In this document: positions 26,893 through 36,062 of the stretch, piece by piece
Numbering within the stretch: the stretch's first letter is position 1
Layout of the letters: the number at the start of each line of letters is the position of its first letter
NCBI GenBank assembly: GCA_027488135.1
Contig: JAIYCH010000150.1
Coordinates: 1-54,716 of the forward strand
DNA from: Saprospiraceae bacterium
GTDB lineage: Bacteria; Bacteroidota; Bacteroidia; Chitinophagales; Saprospiraceae
Direction of reading: 5' to 3'
Length of the DNA: 54,716 nt
Translations under genes and position numbers: made by a program
Notes under the pieces: model-generated
The model's input: only the letters and a program-made list of their open reading frames with translations
What the model was told of the DNA's origin: nothing
Database searches by the model: none

Positions 26893-26900
26893 TATTTTTG
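26893..26900 (+). promoter_or_regulatory. -7 box for the RNase G gene
   Basis: TATTTTTG matches the Bacteroidota TAnnTTTG -7 element exactly; no clear TTG lies at the -33 position, which falls inside the inverted repeat. The box includes the TTG at 26898, so that codon is unlikely to be the translation start. Confidence 0.5.
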
Positions 26901-26948
26901 TTTGTACAGAAACGTTCATTTCTGCGCCGTATTATAAATTATTCTCTT

Positions 26949-28502
26949 GTGGAAAAAGAACTTGTTATTTCCTCGACTTCAACAGAAGTGGAAATTGCTT
27001 TAATTGAAAATGCTCATCTTGTTGAAATTCATTCTCAAAAAGTTAATAATAACTTTTCTGTAGGTGATATCTTTTTGGGGAGTGTTAAAAAATTAATGCC
27101 TGGCTTAAATGCCGCTTTTATTGAGATAGGTCATAATAAGGATGCTTTTCTGCATTATACAGACTTGGGTCCAAAACTAAAATCTCTTACCAGATTTACA
27201 CAATCCGCTGCCAATGGCAGCCAAAATACCCCCAGTCTTGATAATTTTATATTAGATCCAGAAATTTTAAAGACGGGAAGAATCGATCAGGTTTTAGCCA
27301 AACGCGATCTCCTTCTCGTTCAGGTCTTAAAAGAACCTATTTCAACCAAAGGCCCCCGCTTAAGTTGTGAAATTACTATACCCGGACGATTTTTAGTTTT
27401 AACTCCTTTCTCTGATATTGTTGCCGTTTCTAAAAAAATTGCAAATAATGAAGAGAGAAAAAGACTTAAACTTCTTATTGAAAGTATCAAACCTAAAAAC
27501 TTTGGTATTATTGTTCGTACCGCCGCAGAAGGTAAATTAGTAGCCGATCTTCACGAAGAGTTGGGCTTTATGATGGGCAAATGGAACGATTTGTTCTCCT
27601 CCCTTCATAAAGGTGCCGCTCCAATGAAATTACTTAGTGAGCTTGACAAAACTTCAAGTATCTTAAGAGACCTTCTTAGCGATTCTTTCAATAAAATACT
27701 GGTTGATGACAAAGACCTTTATCAGAGTATTCGAAATTATTTAGCTACCATCGCACCCGATCAAGTCGGTATCGTTCAGCTTTATAAAGGTAATAATCCC
27801 ATTTTTGAATCTATGGGCATTATTAAACAAATTAAATCTTCTTTTGGTAAAACAGCCTCCCTTCCAAGTGGTGCTTATCTTGTGATTGAGCACACTGAGG
27901 CAATGCATGTCATCGATGTAAATAGTGGCCATAAAATGAGCTCGCAAAATGCCGATGAAGCTATCATGAGGGTGAATGTCGAAGCAGCCGCTGAAATTGC
28001 CAGGCAACTTCGCTTAAGAGATATTGGTGGAATTATCATTGTCGATTTTATCGATATGAAGAATTCAGAGTATAAAAAAGACCTGCTCAGTGTTATGCGG
28101 GCAGCTATGAAAAAAGATAGAGCGCAACATACTATCTTACCATTGAGTAAGTTCGGCCTGATGCAGATAACTCGTCAAAGGGTTCGTCCCGAAGTGAAAA
28201 TTGATACCACAGAGGTTTGTCCAACTTGTAACGGAACAGGTAAAATCAATCCTTCTATTCTTATAGTAGATGATATTGAACGAGATCTTAACTTTATCTT
28301 TCAATCCAGACCTTCAGCTAAAATTACTATCGTTACACATCCATATATCCATGCCTTTCTTAAAATGGGGTTGTATAGCAAACAAATGCAATGGTCTTTC
28401 CGCCACATGAAATGGATCAAAATATCTCCATCCAACGAACAACATATTTCAGGATATCAATTTTTTGATGAAAATAACGATCAGATTAGACTAAATTCAT
28501 AG
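26949..28502 (+). CDS. rng: Ribonuclease G/E family endoribonuclease
   Basis: I chose the GTG at 26949, which gives the family's usual start MEKELVISSTSTEVEIAL and 517 residues; an upstream TTG at 26898 lies inside a promoter box. An S1 domain is seen near residues 35-75 (GDIFLGSVKKLMPGLNAAFIEIG). The catalytic aspartates are Asp323 (IDVNSGHK) and Asp366 (IIVDFIDM). The zinc-link CPTCNGTG is at 424-431. RNase G cleaves single-stranded 5'-monophosphorylated RNA and matures 16S rRNA. A 19-bp dyad just upstream may control it. Confidence 0.95.
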   Translation: MEKELVISSTSTEVEIALIENAHLVEIHSQKVNNNFSVGDIFLGSVKKLMPGLNAAFIEIGHNKDAFLHYTDLGPKLKSLTRFTQSAANGSQNTPSLDNFILDPEILKTGRIDQVLAKRDLLLVQVLKEPISTKGPRLSCEITIPGRFLVLTPFSDIVAVSKKIANNEERKRLKLLIESIKPKNFGIIVRTAAEGKLVADLHEELGFMMGKWNDLFSSLHKGAAPMKLLSELDKTSSILRDLLSDSFNKILVDDKDLYQSIRNYLATIAPDQVGIVQLYKGNNPIFESMGIIKQIKSSFGKTASLPSGAYLVIEHTEAMHVIDVNSGHKMSSQNADEAIMRVNVEAAAEIARQLRLRDIGGIIIVDFIDMKNSEYKKDLLSVMRAAMKKDRAQHTILPLSKFGLMQITRQRVRPEVKIDTTEVCPTCNGTGKINPSILIVDDIERDLNFIFQSRPSAKITIVTHPYIHAFLKMGLYSKQMQWSFRHMKWIKISPSNEQHISGYQFFDENNDQIRLNS

Positions 28503-28508
28503 TTCCTA

Positions 28509-28607
28509 TCAGTTCATTGGACACCCACATCCTGTTTTGCAAGCATTAATTAAAAGGGAAATAATTACTAACAGTATAAAAACGTAGTTTATTTTTAGTT
28601 TTTTCAT
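28509..28607 (-). CDS. Cysteine-rich micro-lipoprotein
   Basis: A 32-residue frame on the minus strand begins MKKLKINYVFILLVIIS and ends with a lipobox (LINAC, Cys23). The mature peptide would be only CKTGCGCPMN: three Cys, two Gly and a Pro. It is convergent with RNase G, with 6 bp between stops, and lies in an otherwise empty gap. The signal-peptide layout is too regular for chance and favours a real gene. A near-consensus TATCTTTA lies just upstream. The function is unknown; a thiol, metal or membrane-stress role is possible but unsupported. Confidence 0.65.
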   Translation of the reverse strand: MKKLKINYVFILLVIISLLINACKTGCGCPMN

Positions 28608-28696
28608 GTCTTAAAGATAATTTAATATCAGTTTTACGCTAAGTTAATAAATAGCCTTCAATTTTGTTCTTTAAAAAGTTCAAATTTGTACCGCCA

Positions 28697-29836
28697 ATGA
28701 CAGTCTTTCAGAATAACCAGGCAACATCAGGAAGTAAATTTTTTCCCGAAATACATGAACCAGCTATTTTGGTAACGCCATTAGACTGGGGTTTAGGTCA
28801 TGCTACCCGGTGTATTCCGATTATTCGCTGTTTGCTATCTTTAAATCAGCCTGTTTTATTGGGAGGTTGTGGCGACTCTCTTAAAGTTTTGAGACTCGAA
28901 TTTCCAGATTTACCATTCGTCCTCCTTCCTGAATATAATATGCGTTACCCCAAAGAAAATATGCTTTGGAACGTTGCTTTGAAACTACCTCAGCTTCTTT
29001 CTACTTTTATTAAGGAACAGCAAGTGGTAAAAGCGCTATATAAAAATAATAAGATAAAGGCGGTTATTTCTGATAATAGATACGGTTGTTTTCATCCCGA
29101 TATTCCTTCTATCCTCGTTACTCATCAGGTTTATCCCATCGTTCCATTGCCTTCTGTCGAAAAGGGGGTTCAGAAATATGTGCAGCTTTTAATAAATCAA
29201 TTTAACGCCTGTTGGATTCCCGACATGCCAGAAGCTTCTTCCTCATTGGCTGGTAAATTGGCTCACCCAATGGTGAAAAATGCCCGATGTATCGGGCCTT
29301 TAAGCAGGTTGACTCCTCAAGAGGATTTAATTAACCCTACTTTTAAAGCCCTGTTTCTTCTCTCAGGTCCAGAGCCGCAACGAACTTATCTGGAAAATAT
29401 CATTAAAGATCAGGTGGCCGCTCTCGAAGGAAATTATGCTTTAGTTCAGGGACTTCCCAATCAAGTAAATTCAACTGCCTTTAAAGAGGGGAATGTATCG
29501 GTTTTTCCTTACGTTCAAGCCAGTGAGTTATCTTTTTTAATAGCAAACAGTGAAATGGTTCTCTGTAGAGCCGGTTATAGTACGCTGATGGACCTTGCCT
29601 TTTTTGGAAAAAAAGCCATTTTCGTTCCAACACCAGGGCAAACTGAACAAATCTATCTGGCAGACCAATTACATGAGGCAAACATAGGTACTACCGTTTC
29701 TCAAGACAAGTTAATCCTTGGGGAAGCAATAAAAAAAGCGGAACTTACGGTTGGGTTGCCAAAGTATAAACCAAATATTGGGGAGGATTTACTTATGGAC
29801 GCAGTGCAGGATTTACTTATTTTATGTGAGAAATAA
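28697..29836 (+). CDS. Glycosyltransferase-like protein (UDP-sugar GT-B type)
   Basis: The 379-residue protein, from the ATG at 28697 (a TTG at 28664 is an alternative), begins with AILVTPLDWGLGHATRCIP. That N-terminal GLGHATR loop is typical of MurG/GT28-like GT-B enzymes. A C-terminal donor-site block is seen in SEMVLCRAGYSTLMDLAFFGKKAIFVPTPGQTEQ split as CRAGYSTLMDL and PTPGQTEQ. There is no signal peptide. The acceptor is unknown. It ends one base before the convergent pth stop, so neither gene has room for a separate terminator. Confidence 0.85.
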   Translation: MTVFQNNQATSGSKFFPEIHEPAILVTPLDWGLGHATRCIPIIRCLLSLNQPVLLGGCGDSLKVLRLEFPDLPFVLLPEYNMRYPKENMLWNVALKLPQLLSTFIKEQQVVKALYKNNKIKAVISDNRYGCFHPDIPSILVTHQVYPIVPLPSVEKGVQKYVQLLINQFNACWIPDMPEASSSLAGKLAHPMVKNARCIGPLSRLTPQEDLINPTFKALFLLSGPEPQRTYLENIIKDQVAALEGNYALVQGLPNQVNSTAFKEGNVSVFPYVQASELSFLIANSEMVLCRAGYSTLMDLAFFGKKAIFVPTPGQTEQIYLADQLHEANIGTTVSQDKLILGEAIKKAELTVGLPKYKPNIGEDLLMDAVQDLLILCEK

Positions 29837-29837
29837 T

Positions 29838-30398
29838 CTATTTGTTTATTTCGTTCATTGCCAAACTAATTCCTAAAGAAACAAACTTTTTTACGGCATC
29901 AGCACTCTTGGAGATAATTTCCTTGAGTTGCTTATTTTCCTCTTCGCTCCATTCTCCAAGAACATAATCAACTTGTATCCCTTTTTGTTCTGGTCGACTT
30001 ATGCCCACTCTTAGCCTGGGATACTCAGTACCATTTAGCACAGCCTGGATATCCTTAAGCCCATTGTGCCCACCGTCACTTCCCCGGGGTTTCAAACGGA
30101 CCGTTCCAAAATCAAAATTCAAATCATCTACAATAACCAGTAAATTGGTTTTGTCAATTTTTTCTTTCTGCATCCAGTAATTAACAGCCTTCCCACTTAA
30201 ATTCATATAGGTGGTAGGTTTTACTAAAATGAGCTGTTTCCCTTTATACTTTATTCTGGCTATATGCGCCAGTGTTTCATTTTGAAATGAAACACTGGCG
30301 GCATTGGCTAGCTCATCTACCACTTTGAAACCAATATTATGCCTGGTTTCAGCATATTCAGCCCCTTTATTTCCAAGGCCAACAATTAAATACTTCAT
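29838..30398 (-). CDS. pth: Peptidyl-tRNA hydrolase
   Basis: This 186-residue protein has the catalytic set of Pth: Asn10 in VGLGN, His20 in TRHNIGF, Asn66 in TTYMNLSG and the VIVDD block (91-92), plus GSDGGHNGLKDI (107-117). It frees tRNA from peptidyl-tRNA drop-off products. It starts 10 bp after dapD. A 16-bp-arm palindrome (30267-30300) lies inside the coding sequence at codons 33-44. Confidence 0.97.
   Translation of the reverse strand: MKYLIVGLGNKGAEYAETRHNIGFKVVDELANAASVSFQNETLAHIARIKYKGKQLILVKPTTYMNLSGKAVNYWMQKEKIDKTNLLVIVDDLNFDFGTVRLKPRGSDGGHNGLKDIQAVLNGTEYPRLRVGISRPEQKGIQVDYVLGEWSEEENKQLKEIISKSADAVKKFVSLGISLAMNEINK
30267..30300. repeat. 34-base near-perfect palindrome inside pth
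   Basis: The arms 30267-30282 (CGCCAGTGTTTCATTT) and 30285-30300 (AAATGAAACACTGGCG) are perfect inverted copies around a 2-base centre. It encodes the residues ASVSFQNETLA. As RNA it would fold into a very stable hairpin near the 5' end of the pth reading frame. Confidence 0.9.
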
Positions 30399-30408
30399 GA
30401 AGTGAAAA

Positions 30409-31227
30409 TTAAACAGCTACATTGTGCTCTCTTAAAGCATCATTAAGTGATACTTTTTTATCTGTTGATTCTTTCCGTTTTCCAATGATTAACGCTGCAG
30501 GAACCTGGTATTGCCCGGCTGGGAATGTTTTTTTGTAACTACCAGGAATGACTACTGATCCCGGGGGTACGTATCCTTTGTGTGTTATTGGTTCTGTGCC
30601 AGTTACATCAATGATGTGTGTGCTTTTGGTTAATACCACATTAGCTCCCAAAACAGCTTCTTTTCCTACCCTTACCCCCTCAACGACAATACATCGGGAG
30701 CCAATAAAACAATCGTCTTCAATGATAGTAGGGGTTGCTTGGAGGGGTTCCAGGACGCCGCCAATGCCAACGCCACCACTTAAATGCACATTTCTTCCAA
30801 TTTGGGCGCATGAACCTACCGTTGCCCAGGTATCAACCATCGTGCCGCTTCCAACCCATGCGCCAATGTTTACATAAGAAGGCATTAAGATAACCCCTTT
30901 TTCTAAAAATGATCCATGTCTTGCAATCGCATGTGGAACGACACGAACTCCCTGTGAAGCATACCCTTTCTTTAAGGGAATTTTGTCGTGAAACTCAAAT
31001 GGGCCAACTTCTATCGTTTCCATTTCACTAATGGGAAAATATAGTACCACCGCTTTTTTTATCCATTCATGGACTAGCCAGTTTCCTGACTCGTCAGGCT
31101 CGGCAACACGCAATTTGCCTTTATCCAGTTGTTCAATAACAGAGAAAATAGCTTCTTTTGTGCCGCTTTCTTTTAAAAGCTCCCTGTTATCCCAGGCAGA
31201 TTCAATGATTTGCTTCTCGTTAAGCAT
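30409..31227 (-). CDS. dapD: 2,3,4,5-tetrahydropyridine-2,6-dicarboxylate N-succinyltransferase
   Basis: This 272-residue protein has the DapD layout: a helical N-terminus, then hexapeptide left-handed beta-helix repeats (IGAWVGSGTMVDTWATVGSC, IEDDCFIGSRCIVVEGVRVG), and the C-terminal PPGSVVIPGSYKK. It uses succinyl-CoA in the lysine and diaminopimelate pathway, so it supplies cell-wall precursor. It lies upstream of pth in the same orientation, with a 10-bp gap. Confidence 0.97.
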   Translation of the reverse strand: MLNEKQIIESAWDNRELLKESGTKEAIFSVIEQLDKGKLRVAEPDESGNWLVHEWIKKAVVLYFPISEMETIEVGPFEFHDKIPLKKGYASQGVRVVPHAIARHGSFLEKGVILMPSYVNIGAWVGSGTMVDTWATVGSCAQIGRNVHLSGGVGIGGVLEPLQATPTIIEDDCFIGSRCIVVEGVRVGKEAVLGANVVLTKSTHIIDVTGTEPITHKGYVPPGSVVIPGSYKKTFPAGQYQVPAALIIGKRKESTDKKVSLNDALREHNVAV

Positions 31228-31249
31228 TCTTTATTTGTTTGGGTATTAA

Positions 31250-32674
31250 TTAAAATTCTAACCTGGCTAAACGAAGTCTTCCCCGCCTTTCACTAGGTAT
31301 GATTATACGCTGGGCATTTACCTGTAAGGCATCTTTAAAACGAAGTCTTATCTTTTGATTTTCAGTACTTAAAATACTTTTTCGTTCCGATTTTCCATCG
31401 CCTCTTAGTAAATATTCACTTACCGTATTCTCATATTTTATCTCATCATTGAAAAGAAGATGCAATTTTTCAGGCGTCCGAAATATGAAAAAAGAGGAAA
31501 ATGCCCCCATGTCATCCTGAGAATATTGTTTCTTGTACAGTATGGACTGCCAATGAAATTCGCCATCCGGATTAATAGCTATGATGAATATATCGTTGTA
31601 ATAATAATCTATTATGCTGCGGCTGAAATTATCATACATCATCCGGTTCATGTTATTAATCCGCCGCTCCATGTCCTGCGATTCTTCACCTATAATTAAA
31701 AGACCCCCGTCATGTCTTAAAATAAGATCAGCTATGTTAATATTCATTATGCCCCGGTTATTTCTCGAATCTTTACCCTCTAAATCTGAAACAAACCGGT
31801 CGTTGAATGTCTGTAATTTTGCCTTTTCTAAAATGCCCTCAGGACTAAGATTTACAAGAAAATATCCCTCCGCTTTTTCAGGATTCCTATTATAGTAGAA
31901 TCCCGAAGCAATTAATTTTTTATTCAGATTATCGAATATGAAGCGTGCATCATATACCACTTTTTCCCCTAAATGTATCGTTGAAATTTTAGGGCCAGAT
32001 TGTCCTTTACCATAAATGATTAGCCTGAAATGACCCTCCTCCCTTCTTTGTTTATATACACTTTCCTGGATGAAAGAATACATATTCCCTTCGTTGTCAA
32101 TGGTTACAGACATTGGATTGTCAAAATTACTGTAGCTGTCAATGACTATTCGTTTCTCCCATAGCAAGTCCATCGTCTCATTGTCAAGCACAAAAGCGTG
32201 TAACTCATTTCCTTTGTCAATCGCATAAAACAAAACCTTATTCTTGTCCTCAGATATAACCATTTCATATTCCGGAAAGAATACAATAAAACCCATGTTA
32301 ATTAAGGTGACTGAGTCTTTCAGGTTCGCTGAAGCGTCATATCTGTGTGCACGTAAATAGGTGTCTCCTTGTTGCCTGACTTGATAGATAAGTGTAAAAT
32401 CGCTTTCTCTGACGTTGTAACCCATGATTCCGATCTGCTTCTTCTCGAAATTTAATTCCTTTGTCCAGGAATTTCTCATCTGTTCATCAAAGCCCGAAAT
32501 TTCATATTTTAGGCCAATGGTACTCATCATTAATGCGTTACCCTTTATTTCACCTAAAATATCGTACTTTACCTCACTTCGCAAAGGAATTTCATCAGAA
32601 ACAATTAGTTTCTGGCCAAATCCATAAAAATAAATCAATGTTCCAATAAAAGTCGCTATCCATTTCATATTCAT
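31250..32674 (-). CDS. Hypothetical exported protein
   Basis: I do not recognise the family. I chose the ATG at 32674 because MNMKWIATFIGTLIYFYGFG then reads as a signal peptide; an upstream start at 32710 would bury it. The 474-residue protein is rich in short beta-strands (VVYDARFIFDNLNKKLIASGFYYN, LRHDGGLLIIGEESQD in part), like a beta-propeller or WD-like fold, but no diagnostic repeat is clear. It is divergent from the tricorn-like protease gene, with 99 bp between the starts. Confidence 0.75.
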   Translation of the reverse strand: MNMKWIATFIGTLIYFYGFGQKLIVSDEIPLRSEVKYDILGEIKGNALMMSTIGLKYEISGFDEQMRNSWTKELNFEKKQIGIMGYNVRESDFTLIYQVRQQGDTYLRAHRYDASANLKDSVTLINMGFIVFFPEYEMVISEDKNKVLFYAIDKGNELHAFVLDNETMDLLWEKRIVIDSYSNFDNPMSVTIDNEGNMYSFIQESVYKQRREEGHFRLIIYGKGQSGPKISTIHLGEKVVYDARFIFDNLNKKLIASGFYYNRNPEKAEGYFLVNLSPEGILEKAKLQTFNDRFVSDLEGKDSRNNRGIMNINIADLILRHDGGLLIIGEESQDMERRINNMNRMMYDNFSRSIIDYYYNDIFIIAINPDGEFHWQSILYKKQYSQDDMGAFSSFFIFRTPEKLHLLFNDEIKYENTVSEYLLRGDGKSERKSILSTENQKIRLRFKDALQVNAQRIIIPSERRGRLRLARLEF

Positions 32675-32773
32675 AAATATAACTTTTTTCGACGTAATTA
32701 TTTCCGCCAAAGGAAACGGTTTATTTAAATAAGTAACTTTATCCTATTATTGTTCAGATAAACGTCAAATTGT

Positions 32774-35700
32774 ATGAAAATCTTTCCCGCTTTATTTATT
32801 TTTTGTTCTCTTTGGTTCGCTTCTATAGCTGAAAATAGTCCAACCTGGTTGAGATATTCGGCTATTTCGCCCGATGGCAATTCAATAGTTTTTACCTATA
32901 AAGGTGATCTTTGGCTCGTTCCAACGCTGGGTGGTGAAGCAGTGCCTCTTACTTTTCACGAGGCTCACGATTTTATGCCAGTTTGGTCAAATGATAGCAA
33001 AACTATCGCCTTTTCATCCGATAGATACGGTAATTTCGATATTTTTACCGTTTCTGTAAACGGGGGTACACCAAAAAGGTTAACCTATCATTCCGCTCCA
33101 GATTATCCTTACGAGTTTACAACCGATAATAAATCTATTATTTTTGGTTCCGCACAAAAGGATCTGGCTGAAAATCGCCAGTTTCCAACAGGTTCACAAC
33201 CAGAACTATATAAAGTACCTCTAACAGGCGGGCAGGTTCAGCAAGTATGGACAACCCCGGCAGAAGATATTTCTATCCATAAAAATGGAAATCTTTGGGT
33301 TTATCACGATAAAAAAGGGGGAGAAAATACCTGGAGGAAACACCATGTTTCATCTATAGCCAGAGATTTGTGGCTCTTTAATCAACAACTGAATAAACAT
33401 ACTAAATTAACGGCTTTCCCTGGGGAGGACAGAAATCCTGTCTTTTCAGCCGACGGTAAATCGGTGTTTTATTTAAGTGAGCAATTTGGTTCTTTCAATG
33501 TCTGTAAATTAACCTTGGATAACCCTTCAAAAGTAACGCAGGTTACCAAATTTACTAAACATCCTGTTCGATTCCTCACTCAATCCGATGCAGGAATACT
33601 CTGTTTTAGTTTTGATGGTAGTATCTATACCTTGAAAGATGGGGGTTCTCCAAAATTAGTAGATGTTAAAATCTCAAATGAAAATAGAAAGAATAATGAG
33701 CAAATTCTCTCCGTTAAAGGTGGCGTGCGTGGTATGGCAGTTTCACCCGACGGAAAAGAAGTGGCTTATATCTATCGCGGTGAAGTGTTTGTTTCCTCTG
33801 TGGAAGGGGGTATGACAAAACAAATAACAAAAACACCTGAACAGGAGGTTTCCGTTAGCTTCTCTCCCGACGGAAAGTCGCTGGTTTATGCTTCAGAAAG
33901 AGGGAACCGCTGGCAAATTTTTGAATCTTCCAGAATTCGCGCTGAAGAACTTTATTTCTCTTCTTCTACCTTGCTTGCTGAAAAAATTCTTTTTACAAAT
34001 ACAAATAATTGCTACCAACCCCTATTTTCCCCAAATGGCAAAGAATTGGCATTTATTGAAAATAGAATGACCTTGAAAATTTGGAATAAGGAAAGTGGCC
34101 AGTTTAGAACTATCTTAGGACAAGACCATCTATTTGCTATGGGTGAAAATGACCAGTATTTTGCATGGAGTCCCGATAATAAATGGTTGATCTTTGATTA
34201 TAGCCTGCCAGGTTCCGCCGTTGGGGAAATTGGCTTAGTGGCCGTAGATGGTAAATCAAAACCAATTAACATCACGGAAAGTGGCTTCCAGGATTTTAAT
34301 GCCAAATTTGCTCTCGCCGGGGAAGCTATCTTTTGGTTTAGTAATAGAGATGGTTTGAAGTCTGTTGCTCAAAGTGGTAACAGTCAGTTGGATATATATG
34401 CTATTTATCTTACAAAAGAGGCATTTGATAAGTATAATTTGTCTAAAGAGGAATTTGCCCTGGCTAAAGAAATGTCCGATAAGAAATTAAAAAGAGATTC
34501 TACTGCAAAAAAAGATTCCTTGAACCTCCTGCAAATTGATTGGGAAAATATAGCGAGTCGTAAAGTGAAATGGACCTTAAACTCTACCTCAATCTCTGAT
34601 GCTGTCGTTAGTAAAGACGGAGAAACACTTTATTATCTGGCCAGATACGAAAAAGGGTTTAATCTGTGGTCCCTGAATCTTAGAACTAAGGAATCAAAAA
34701 TTGTCTCAAATCTTAATGCTTCCAGTGGAAATTTAACCTGGGATAAGGATTTTAAAAATATTTTCTTAAATGCTTCCGGTGGTATAATGAAAATTAATCC
34801 TGAATCTGGTAAACAGGAATCTGTCTCCATTCAGGGTGAAATGGTCCTGGATGTGGCCGCTGAGAGATTATACATGTTTCATCACGTTTGCAGAAAAACG
34901 GAAAGTACTTTTTATACCCAGTCTTTTCATGGTGTTCCTTGGAATGATTATAAAACAGATTATTTAAAGCATCTTCCCCATATCTCTAATGGACATGAAT
35001 TTGCAGAACTGCTCTCAGAATTGTTGGGCGAATTGAATATTTCTCACAGTGGCGCAAGATATTCCAATGCCACACCGCAAGATGATGAAACTGCCTCTTT
35101 TGGTGTTTTCTTCGATCCTTCTTTTGTGGGAAATGGTTGGAAAATTAAAGAGATAATCGTCGGCGGTCCATTAGATAAGGCTGCCCTAAAAATTACGCCT
35201 GGCGCCATCATTACCAGTATTGACGGACTTCTTTTCGATAAAAATCAGGATATGGCCGCTTTCCTAAATAGAAAGGCTGGTAAAAATGTGCTCATTTCAG
35301 TGCAAGATTCCGACAAATCAGTGGAAATGGTCGTGCAACCTATCAGTCTGGCAGAAGAAAGTCGTCTGCTTTACAAAAGATGGGTGAAGAAAAATCAAGA
35401 TGAGGTAGATAGATTGTCTTCAGGTCAGCTAGGTTATATTCATATTCCTGGAATGAGCGACGGCGCTTATAGAACGGTCTTTGAGGAAACTATGGGTAAA
35501 TTTTTTAATAAAAAAGCGCTGGTAGTAGATACACGATTCAATGGCGGCGGTGATTTAGTAGCTGACCTGGCCACTTTCTTTTCAGGTAAAAAATTTATGG
35601 ATTATGCCGTCGATAATAGAAGCGCTGGTTTCGAACCTAACTTTAGATGGACTAAACCTATCATCTCACTGGCAAATGAGGCTAATTATTCCGATGGTCA

Positions 35701-35977
35701 CTGTTATGCCTATATGATCAAAGAATTAAATCTTGGAAAATTAGTGGGTCAACCTATTCCCGGTACTTGTACCTTCGCTGGTTGGGAAGTCCTCCAAGAT
35801 AATGCCATCCGTTGGGGTGTTCCCTCTTTGGGCGTAAAAGGAACAGACGGGAAGTATCTCGAAAATGCTCAAACTTATCCTGATGTTACCGTTTGGAACG
35901 ATTTTGATAAAATTTCAACAGGAAAAGATCAGCAACTGGAAGAGGCTATTCGCTTGCTTTTGGCCGAGTTAAAGTAA
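32774..35977 (+). CDS. Tricorn-like S41 peptidase with beta-propeller and PDZ domain
   Basis: This 1067-residue protein has a signal peptide (MKIFPALFIFCSLWFASIA), then beta-propeller repeats over about 20-560 (AISPDGNSIVFTYKGDLW, SPDGKSLVYASERGNRWQ). A PDZ-like segment lies near 790-860 and the S41 catalytic domain near 880-1040. His758 in ISHSGARY matches the tricorn histidine, Ser973 in NYSDGH is the likely nucleophile and Glu1030 in YLENAQTYPD completes the set. Archaeal tricorn is cytoplasmic; this one is probably periplasmic. It degrades peptides released by other proteases. It ends at a strong hairpin. Confidence 0.9.
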   Translation: MKIFPALFIFCSLWFASIAENSPTWLRYSAISPDGNSIVFTYKGDLWLVPTLGGEAVPLTFHEAHDFMPVWSNDSKTIAFSSDRYGNFDIFTVSVNGGTPKRLTYHSAPDYPYEFTTDNKSIIFGSAQKDLAENRQFPTGSQPELYKVPLTGGQVQQVWTTPAEDISIHKNGNLWVYHDKKGGENTWRKHHVSSIARDLWLFNQQLNKHTKLTAFPGEDRNPVFSADGKSVFYLSEQFGSFNVCKLTLDNPSKVTQVTKFTKHPVRFLTQSDAGILCFSFDGSIYTLKDGGSPKLVDVKISNENRKNNEQILSVKGGVRGMAVSPDGKEVAYIYRGEVFVSSVEGGMTKQITKTPEQEVSVSFSPDGKSLVYASERGNRWQIFESSRIRAEELYFSSSTLLAEKILFTNTNNCYQPLFSPNGKELAFIENRMTLKIWNKESGQFRTILGQDHLFAMGENDQYFAWSPDNKWLIFDYSLPGSAVGEIGLVAVDGKSKPINITESGFQDFNAKFALAGEAIFWFSNRDGLKSVAQSGNSQLDIYAIYLTKEAFDKYNLSKEEFALAKEMSDKKLKRDSTAKKDSLNLLQIDWENIASRKVKWTLNSTSISDAVVSKDGETLYYLARYEKGFNLWSLNLRTKESKIVSNLNASSGNLTWDKDFKNIFLNASGGIMKINPESGKQESVSIQGEMVLDVAAERLYMFHHVCRKTESTFYTQSFHGVPWNDYKTDYLKHLPHISNGHEFAELLSELLGELNISHSGARYSNATPQDDETASFGVFFDPSFVGNGWKIKEIIVGGPLDKAALKITPGAIITSIDGLLFDKNQDMAAFLNRKAGKNVLISVQDSDKSVEMVVQPISLAEESRLLYKRWVKKNQDEVDRLSSGQLGYIHIPGMSDGAYRTVFEETMGKFFNKKALVVDTRFNGGGDLVADLATFFSGKKFMDYAVDNRSAGFEPNFRWTKPIISLANEANYSDGHCYAYMIKELNLGKLVGQPIPGTCTFAGWEVLQDNAIRWGVPSLGVKGTDGKYLENAQTYPDVTVWNDFDKISTGKDQQLEEAIRLLLAELK

Positions 35978-35985
35978 TGTAAAGA

Positions 35986-36047
35986 GTTGTCCTCCAGAGC
36001 AAAAGACTAATTTGGAATGATCTTTTGCCATGGAGGACAACGTTTTT
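35986..36047 (+). terminator. Long two-stem terminator hairpin between convergent genes
   Basis: An outer 11-bp perfect stem (GTTGTCCTCCA at 35986-35996 with TGGAGGACAAC at 36031-36041) and an inner 8-bp perfect stem (GCAAAAGA at 35999-36006 with TCTTTTGC at 36021-36028) form one long hairpin followed by GTTTTTA on the plus strand. It lies between the protease gene and the convergent outer-membrane protein gene. Confidence 0.85.
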
Positions 36048-36062
36048 ATAAACAACAACGAT

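Noticed and set aside
26898-26948. TTG start for RNase G at 26898
   Set aside because: The TTG is the last three bases of a TAnnTTTG promoter box and adds 17 residues before the family's usual N-terminus.
35530-35560. Absence of a serine in the GGG loop of the tricorn-like protease taken as inactivation
   Set aside because: The nucleophile of this family lies further on, and Ser973 in NYSDGH fills that place.
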